This document shows positions 13,786 through 18,996 of a stretch of 18,996 bases of DNA, piece after piece. A model generated the notes under the pieces. That model did not search any database. It was given only the letters and a program-made list of their open reading frames with translations, and was not told the DNA's origin. Numbering within the stretch: the stretch's first letter is position 1; each line of letters begins with the position of its first letter. This DNA is from Enterobacterales bacterium. Its GTDB lineage: Bacteria; Pseudomonadota; Gammaproteobacteria; Enterobacterales; Succinivibrionaceae. The DNA is taken from positions 1-18,996 of the forward strand of contig CAAGDP010000047.1 in the NCBI GenBank assembly GCA_900768635.1, given 5' to 3'. A program made the position numbers and the translations under genes.

Positions 13786-15546
13786 ATGTCTGAATTCGGA
13801 TGCAAAGTTGTACGTCGCCGGGCTGATGATTGCGGTCAGCTTTCGGAGATAAGAGATCCTTACCTGAGAAATGTTTTTCTTTCCCGGGGCATCAGCTCTG
13901 TCAGGGAGCTGGATCTGAGCTTTGCCTCTCTTCTTCATTACCAGAATTTACGGGATATAGATAAAGGCTGCACACTTCTTTATGAGGCTGTGGGTAAAAA
14001 TGCCGGCATTGTGGTGGTGGGGGACTACGATGTGGACGGAGCAACCAGTACTGCTCTGGCGGTTCGTGCTCTCCGGTTGTTCGGAGCTTCTTCCGTAGAC
14101 TATTTTGTTCCGGATCGGATAACTATGGGCTACGGACTTTCTGCAGATATTGTCGATATTATTCATAACAAATGGCATCCCGGACTTATTATTACAGTAG
14201 ATAACGGCATTACCAGCTTTGAGGGTGTGAAACGGGCACAGGAACTGGGGATCCGGGTTCTGGTAACCGATCACCATCTGGCGGTGGATGATCTTCCCGC
14301 GGCTGATGCCATTGTTAATCCTAATCAGAAACAATGCTCCTTTGCTTCCAAGAATCTGGCCGGTGTAGGGGTGATCTTTTATGTGATGATTGCCCTGAGA
14401 TCCTATTTACGAGAGCAGGGATGGTTTACTCAGCGCCATATTCCATATCCCAATCTGTCCCATTTTCTGGATCTGGTAGCTGTAGGCTCCATTGCCGACG
14501 TAGTAAAGCTGGATCAGAATAACCGGATCCTGATCAGAAAAGGTCTGGAGCAGATCCGGCAGGGACTGTGCTGTCAGTGTTTTCGTTCCATCCTGAATAT
14601 GAACCGGGTAAATCCCGCCATTCTTACGGAAAATGACGTTTGCTTTGTAATCGCCCCTCTTTTAAATGCTGCCGGTCGTATTGATAATATGGCCCTAGGG
14701 ATTGAATGCCTGCTTTCTGACGATCCTGTGCAGGTGGATGAACTGTTGCAGGAATTATGTGCTGTAAATCAGAAACGAAGGGAGATGGAACTCCAGATGC
14801 GGGAGTCCGCATTGTCAGCCATAGAAGGGAGCAATCTGGATGTTTCAGATATGAACTCCATTATTATGTTTGATACCTCCTTTCATCAGGGAATTATCGG
14901 TCTGGTAGCCTCCCAGATTAAAGAAAAGTATTACCGTCCCGCTGTTGTTTTCGCCCAGGCCGGGGAGCAGGAGCTTAAAGGTTCAGCCCGATCTGTATGC
15001 GGACTGAATATCAAGGATGTGCTGGAGCAGGTTGCCAGAGAAGATCCTGATTTGCTTTTGCGGTTTGGCGGACATGCCATGGCTGCCGGAATGAGTATCC
15101 GGCCGGATCGACTGGAAGAATTCAAAACTGTGTTCCGGAGAGTTATTTCTTCCCGGATCTCCATGCATCAGCTGGAGAAAACCTGTTACTCGGACGGAGA
15201 ATTGCCGGCGGACCATCTTACGGTGGCATTTGCCCAGATCCTGCGCAGTTTCGGACCCTGGGGAAATAACTTCGATTATCCGGTTTTTGACGGATTGTTT
15301 ATGGTCCAGAAACTTAAATATATTAATAACCGTCATGTGCGCCTGACGGTAACACCTGTTACTCCCAAGGTTCATCATTATGAATTTAATGCCATGGTGT
15401 TTAATCTTTCCCAGGACTGTCGCAATCTTGATTTGTGGCATCGTATTGTAAGGTTATGCTATCACCTGGAGCTGAACTACTGGAAGGGAAACTGTTACCT
15501 GCAGCTGGTGGTGGAGAATCTGTCTCTGGAAGATGGAGAATCCTGA
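13786..15546 (+). CDS. recJ: Single-stranded-DNA-specific exonuclease RecJ
   Basis: A 586-residue 5'-3' ssDNA exonuclease of the DHH superfamily, which acts in RecF-pathway recombination, mismatch repair and base excision repair. Seen: DYDVDGATST at residues 80-89 (motif I), VDNGIT, the DHH motif TDHHLA at 161-166, NLAGVGV, and the DHHA1 motif FGGHAMAAGM at 427-436, followed by the C-terminal OB-fold part. Length is close to E. coli (577). AAGGA lies upstream of ATG 13786. It is between dgkA and prfB; recJ-prfB-lysS is the E. coli order, while dgkA replaces dsbC here. Confidence 0.96.
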   Translation: MSEFGCKVVRRRADDCGQLSEIRDPYLRNVFLSRGISSVRELDLSFASLLHYQNLRDIDKGCTLLYEAVGKNAGIVVVGDYDVDGATSTALAVRALRLFGASSVDYFVPDRITMGYGLSADIVDIIHNKWHPGLIITVDNGITSFEGVKRAQELGIRVLVTDHHLAVDDLPAADAIVNPNQKQCSFASKNLAGVGVIFYVMIALRSYLREQGWFTQRHIPYPNLSHFLDLVAVGSIADVVKLDQNNRILIRKGLEQIRQGLCCQCFRSILNMNRVNPAILTENDVCFVIAPLLNAAGRIDNMALGIECLLSDDPVQVDELLQELCAVNQKRREMELQMRESALSAIEGSNLDVSDMNSIIMFDTSFHQGIIGLVASQIKEKYYRPAVVFAQAGEQELKGSARSVCGLNIKDVLEQVAREDPDLLLRFGGHAMAAGMSIRPDRLEEFKTVFRRVISSRISMHQLEKTCYSDGELPADHLTVAFAQILRSFGPWGNNFDYPVFDGLFMVQKLKYINNRHVRLTVTPVTPKVHHYEFNAMVFNLSQDCRNLDLWHRIVRLCYHLELNYWKGNCYLQLVVENLSLEDGES

Positions 15547-15631
15547 CTTTCTTTTTTATTTCATATCATCCGGGAGTGGCAGGGAGTGATTTTGCCACCT
15601 GTTGCCCGTCGATCCCATATCTGAATAAATT

Positions 15632-15643
15632 GTGATAAAATGC
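15632..15643 (+). promoter_or_regulatory. Possible extended -10 promoter of prfB
   Basis: TG-A-TAAAAT at 15633-15641 in the 123-bp recJ-prfB gap. No good -35 lies 16-18 bp upstream, so it would rely on the extended -10. The start would be near 15648, giving a short leader of about 22 nt. The same 12 bases occur at 379-390. Confidence 0.35.
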
Positions 15644-15669
15644 TCAGAAATTTGCAATGAGAAACCAAG

Positions 15670-16767
15670 ATGCTGGAAATAAATCCGATTCTGAATAAAT
15701 TGTCAGAGCTTGAGGAGCGCACCGCCTCTATTAAAACCTACCTAGATTTTCTGGGAAAAAGTGAACGACTTGAAGAAGTAACCGCAGAGCTGGAACAGCC
15801 TGAGGTTTGGAATGATCAGGAAAGAGCACAGAAACTGGGTAAGGAAAAATCCTCTCTGGAAATGGTGGTTAACACTGTAAAAGAGCTGGAGCAGGGTGCC
15901 GAAGATGTAAAAATGTTTACTGATATGGCTCAGGAGGAGAATGATGAATCTTCTCTGCAGGAAGCGGTATCTGAGCTGGAACATCTGGAGAAGATCTTAT
16001 CCAATCTGGAATTCAAAAGAATGTTTTCCGGAGCCAATGATTCTTCCGACTGTTATATGGACATTCAGTCCGGATCCGGCGGTACTGAAGCTCAGGACTG
16101 GGCGGAGATGGTAATGAGAATGTACCTGAAATGGGGAGATGCTCACGGCTTTTCTCCTCAGGTAACAGACTGTTCTGAAGGTGAAGTGGCGGGTATTAAA
16201 TCTGCAACCATCAAATTTACCGGAGAATATGCCTACGGATGGTTAAGAACAGAAACTGGAGTTCATCGTCTGGTACGGAAGTCCCCTTTTGATTCCGGTA
16301 ACCGCCGTCATACTTCATTCTGCTCCGCCTTTGTCTATCCGGAAGTAGATGACAGTATTGAAATAGATATCAATCCTGCTGATTTAAGAGTAGATGTTTT
16401 CCGTTCTTCCGGAGCGGGAGGTCAGCACATCAATAAAACGGAATCAGCTGTTCGTATTACTCACCTGCCGACTAATATTGTAGTAACCTGTCAGAATGAA
16501 AGATCCCAGTTTGCCAACCGTGATCAGGCTATGAAGCAACTCCGGGCAAAATTATATGAACTGGAACTGCGTAAACGGAACAGCGAAAAGCAGGCTCTGG
16601 AAGACAGTAAAGCAGATATCGGTTGGGGCAGTCAGATCAGATCCTATGTACTGGATGATTCCCGTATTAAGGATTTACGTACCGGAGTTGAAACCCGGGA
16701 TACCCAGGCGGTTTTAAATGGCGATTTAGACGATTTTATCGAAGCAAGCCTTAAGTCTGGCTTGTAA
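15670..16767 (+). CDS. prfB: Peptide chain release factor 2 (no programmed frameshift)
   Basis: A 365-residue RF2, identical in length to E. coli, which terminates translation at UGA and UAA. Seen: the stop-recognition tripeptide SPF at 205-207 and the catalytic GGQ at 250-252 in SSGAGGQHINKTESAV. In E. coli the codon 25/26 junction is CUU-UGA-C with a +1 shift that regulates RF2 level. Here the same place reads TAC CTA GAT TTT, so there is a single uninterrupted frame and no in-frame TGA or SD-like AGGGGG. Residue 246, Thr in E. coli K-12 and often Ala or Ser elsewhere, is Ser. lysS starts 24 nt after the stop, so they are probably co-transcribed. Confidence 0.96.
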   Translation: MLEINPILNKLSELEERTASIKTYLDFLGKSERLEEVTAELEQPEVWNDQERAQKLGKEKSSLEMVVNTVKELEQGAEDVKMFTDMAQEENDESSLQEAVSELEHLEKILSNLEFKRMFSGANDSSDCYMDIQSGSGGTEAQDWAEMVMRMYLKWGDAHGFSPQVTDCSEGEVAGIKSATIKFTGEYAYGWLRTETGVHRLVRKSPFDSGNRRHTSFCSAFVYPEVDDSIEIDINPADLRVDVFRSSGAGGQHINKTESAVRITHLPTNIVVTCQNERSQFANRDQAMKQLRAKLYELELRKRNSEKQALEDSKADIGWGSQIRSYVLDDSRIKDLRTGVETRDTQAVLNGDLDDFIEASLKSGL

Positions 16768-16791
16768 AATTATTTGTTAGGAACCAATTTC

Positions 16792-18792
16792 ATGAGTGAA
16801 CAGGAAAAGAATTCTTCTGCCTTGGAGCAGGAATCAAATTTGAACAATGAGATGAAGCAGCGACGTGAAAAGCTGGAAGCTCTCAGATCTTCATCACCGG
16901 TTGCATTCCCTAATGATTTCCGGCGGGATGCCATTTCTGATGAACTTCATCAGAAATATGACGGCAAGACTGCCCAGGAGCTGGAGGCAGAGCGGGTTCA
17001 GGTTAAAATTGCCGGACGTATGATGACCAGACGTATTATGGGCAAGGCTTCCTTTGCCACATTACAGGATATGGGTGGTCGCATTCAGATTTATGTTACC
17101 CGGGACAGCCTTCCGGAAGGTTTTTACAATGATACCTTTAAGAAATGGGATTTGGGCGATATTCTGGGTGTTGAAGGTTATGTGTTTAAGACCAAGACCG
17201 GAGAACTTTCCATTCATGTGGAAAAGATCCGTCTTCTTACCAAGTCTCTCCGTCCTCTTCCTGAAAAGTTCAAGGGACTGACTGATCAGGAAACCCGTTG
17301 TCGTCAGCGTTATCTTGATCTTATTGCCAATGAGGAATCCCGCCGTACTTTCCAGATAAGATCCCGTACTATTCAGGCCATTCGCCGCTATCTCGGGGAA
17401 CACCGCTTTATGGAAGTGGAAACTCCTATGATGCAGACTATTCCGGGCGGTGCCAGTGCCAGACCGTTTATAACTCATCACAATGCTCTTAATATGGATA
17501 TGTATCTGCGTATTGCTCCGGAGCTGTATTTGAAGAGACTGGTAGTTGGCGGCTTTGAAAGGGTTTTTGAACTTAACCGGAATTTCCGTAATGAGGGTAT
17601 TGACGTTCGCCATAATCCAGAATTCACTATGATTGAGTTCTATATGGCATACGCAGATTATCGGGATCTTATAACTTTAACTGAAGATATGTTCAAGTAC
17701 ATTGCTCTTGAAGTACTGGGAACAAGTAAGTTTATTTATGCTAAGCCAGGGGAAGAAGGTTTTGAAATTGATTTCTCCAAGCCATTTGCTCAGATGACTA
17801 TGAAGGAAGCAATTCTCAAATATGCCCCAGGGGTTACTGAAGAAGATCTTAATGATTTTGAGAGGGCCAAGGCTGTTGCGAAAAGATTGCATATCGATGT
17901 GATGGACAGCTGGGAGCTGGGTCATATTTATGCGGCGATTTTTGAGGAAACTGCAGAAGAAAAGCTGATTCAACCAACATTTATTACTGAATATCCGGCT
18001 GCAGTATCTCCACTGGCCAGAAGAAATGATGTTAAGAAGGATTTTACCGATCGTTTTGAATTCTTTATTGCCGGACGGGAACTGGGTAACGGCTTCTCAG
18101 AACTTAACGACGCTGATGATCAGGCGGAAAGATTCCGTGCTCAGGTAGCACAAAAGGAAGCCGGTGACGATGAGGCTATGTATTACGATGCGGATTATGT
18201 CACCGCGCTGGAATATGGTCTGCCTCCAACTGCCGGTGAAGGTATAGGTATTGATCGTCTAGTAATGCTTCTTACCAATTCTCATACCATCAGAGATGTA
18301 ATTCTCTTCCCGGCTCTTAAAAATATTAAAGCTGATAACCGGACCGCAAAATGTGAAAATGAGGCGGAAACTGCGGTATCTGATAATACCGGTATGTTTA
18401 CCCCTAATGACAAGATTGACTTTTCCGGTGTGAAAGTTGAACCTCTTTTTGCTGATTGTGTTGATTTTGAAACCTTTAGTAAAAGTGACTTCCGGGCAGT
18501 GAAAGTTAAGTCCTGTGAGGCGGTACCTAAGTCCAAGAAACTTCTTAAGTTTGTTCTGGATGATGGAACAGATACAGATCGGGTGATTTTAAGCGGAATC
18601 CATGCCTTTTATGAGCCGGAAAATCTGATTGGCAAGACTCTTATTGCCATTACCAATCTTCCTCCGAGGGCTATGATGGGAATTGAATCCCGTGGCATGT
18701 TGCTGTCGGCGGTGAATGAAAGAAACGGTGAGGAGGAACTTCGCCTTTTGATGGTGGATAACCATATTCCGGCCGGAGCCAAGTTATACTAA
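16792..18792 (+). CDS. lysS: Lysyl-tRNA synthetase with C-terminal tRNA-binding domain
   Basis: A 666-residue class II LysRS, compared with 505 in E. coli. Residues 1-513 follow E. coli LysS closely: N-terminal OB anticodon-binding domain (about 60-150), motif 2 FERVFELNRNFRNEG near 255-270, and motif 3 GIGIDRLVML from 484. After ILFPAL a polar linker (about 514-545) leads to residues 550-665, which match the MetRS C-terminal/Trbp111 EMAP-type OB domain: DFETFSKSDFRAVKV, AVPKSKKLLKF, LSGIHAFYEPENLIGK, and NLPPRAMMGIESRGM. That domain binds the outside of tRNA non-specifically and can dimerise. The frame is continuous, so this is a true fusion. ATG 16792 has TAGGA 8 nt upstream; a TTG at 16774 is less likely. 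A strong terminator follows. Confidence 0.95.
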   Translation: MSEQEKNSSALEQESNLNNEMKQRREKLEALRSSSPVAFPNDFRRDAISDELHQKYDGKTAQELEAERVQVKIAGRMMTRRIMGKASFATLQDMGGRIQIYVTRDSLPEGFYNDTFKKWDLGDILGVEGYVFKTKTGELSIHVEKIRLLTKSLRPLPEKFKGLTDQETRCRQRYLDLIANEESRRTFQIRSRTIQAIRRYLGEHRFMEVETPMMQTIPGGASARPFITHHNALNMDMYLRIAPELYLKRLVVGGFERVFELNRNFRNEGIDVRHNPEFTMIEFYMAYADYRDLITLTEDMFKYIALEVLGTSKFIYAKPGEEGFEIDFSKPFAQMTMKEAILKYAPGVTEEDLNDFERAKAVAKRLHIDVMDSWELGHIYAAIFEETAEEKLIQPTFITEYPAAVSPLARRNDVKKDFTDRFEFFIAGRELGNGFSELNDADDQAERFRAQVAQKEAGDDEAMYYDADYVTALEYGLPPTAGEGIGIDRLVMLLTNSHTIRDVILFPALKNIKADNRTAKCENEAETAVSDNTGMFTPNDKIDFSGVKVEPLFADCVDFETFSKSDFRAVKVKSCEAVPKSKKLLKFVLDDGTDTDRVILSGIHAFYEPENLIGKTLIAITNLPPRAMMGIESRGMLLSAVNERNGEEELRLLMVDNHIPAGAKLY

Positions 18793-18826
18793 TCTTCCGG
18801 CAGTATCTGTTTATTTGCTGATTAAG

Positions 18827-18850
18827 ACACCGGGGATCCCCGGTGTTTTT
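18827..18850 (+). terminator. Rho-independent terminator after lysS
   Basis: A perfect 20-bp palindrome (18827-18846) forms an 8-bp stem, ACACCGGG/CCCGGTGT, with a GATC-centred loop, followed by a T-run to 18850. It ends the dgkA-recJ-prfB-lysS strand about 35 nt after the lysS stop. Confidence 0.93.
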
Positions 18851-18895
18851 GTATTCCTGACTAGATCCGGAGATATTTGTTCATAAATTTAATTA

Positions 18896-18938
18896 GGTTG
18901 CGGAAACCCACTACCTTTAGGTGGTGGGAGGAGCAACC
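18896..18938. mobile_element. Compound hairpin, IS200/IS605-type element end
   Basis: GGTTGC (18896-18901) pairs with GCAACC (18933-18938). Inside, CCCACTACC (18907-18915) pairs with GGTGGTGGG (18920-18928) around a TTTA loop, with one G-T pair. It lies a few nt beyond the 3' end of the tnpA fragment. Subterminal hairpins without inverted repeats are the hallmark of IS200/IS605 ends. I cannot place the exact cleavage site. Confidence 0.6.
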
Positions 18939-18944
18939 GACCTC

Positions 18945-18996
18945 CTATCCTTGAGACTCTATGTATTTTTGTATAGTCGCTGACGATACTTCTCCA
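18945..18996 (-). CDS. tnpA: IS200/IS605 Y1 transposase TnpA, C-terminal end only (partial)
   Basis: The last 16 codons read GEVSSATIQKYIESQG and end in TAG on the minus strand. The family C-terminus commonly reads like V-S-x-E-T-I-K-K-Y-I-E-x-Q, so this is recognised by pattern only. The rest, including the HUH motif and catalytic Tyr, lies beyond the window edge, so I cannot say whether the gene is intact. It runs towards lysS and stops 7 nt before the compound hairpin. Confidence 0.65.
   Translation of the reverse strand, partial: GEVSSATIQKYIESQG

Noticed and set aside
15576..15598. GTGGCA/TGCCAC hairpin between recJ and prfB as a terminator
   Set aside because: No following T-run and a long loop; it may be chance or a weak attenuator.
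17062..17613. 183-residue minus-strand frame inside lysS
   Set aside because: Antisense shadow of a conserved synthetase frame with no start signal or recognisable domain.

Overview
The window looks like an ordinary core-genome segment of a gammaproteobacterium. Gene order follows enterobacterial blocks (xseB-ispA-dxs, folB...uppP/cca, prmA...fis, recJ-prfB-lysS), and the Fis, RF2, LysRS, DgkA and PrmA products are close to the E. coli proteins as I know them. Moderate GC, an AmpG-like permease beside folate genes and IS200/IS605 elements would suit a Succinivibrionaceae/Aeromonadales-type bacterium, but that placement is a guess. Both edges carry IS200/IS605-type transposon ends.

Layout. 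1-450: an IS608-like subterminal hairpin at the left edge, then two exact 37-bp direct repeats. 451-966: small flavodoxin-fold NAD(P)H oxidoreductase. 1370-2236: lipoprotein of the DUF2799 type, then the + strand run xseB, ispA, dxs (isoprenoid precursors), yajQ, an AmpG-like permease, folB, folK and uppP up to 8870. The minus-strand block 8891-13031 reads, in transcription order, a degenerate PTS EIICB-like membrane protein, prmA, fis (own promoter and strong terminator) and cca. From a divergent intergenic region at about 13.0-13.4 kb the + strand carries dgkA, recJ, prfB and lysS, ending in a strong terminator. The right edge holds a compound hairpin and the last codons of a Y1 transposase TnpA on the minus strand.

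How the genes fit together. ispA and dxs feed polyprenyl phosphate synthesis, uppP regenerates undecaprenyl phosphate, and the AmpG-like permease would return muropeptides, so part of the + strand serves envelope metabolism. folB and folK are consecutive folate steps. recJ-prfB-lysS, cca, prmA and fis are information-processing genes.

The most unusual items are: (1) a full-length homologue of the glucose-type PTS permease EIICB in which the phosphorylated Cys aligns with Asp and the GLHH and GITEP active-site motifs are lost, placed 1 nt upstream of prmA; (2) a near-consensus CRP-type palindrome laid over the -35 of the predicted fis promoter; (3) LysRS with a MetRS/Trbp111-type tRNA-binding domain fused to its C-terminus; (4) prfB without the programmed frameshift; (5) FolK missing conserved loop-3 residues; (6) a hairpin between the Shine-Dalgarno and start codon of uppP. 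I found no tRNA, rRNA, phage or defence genes.
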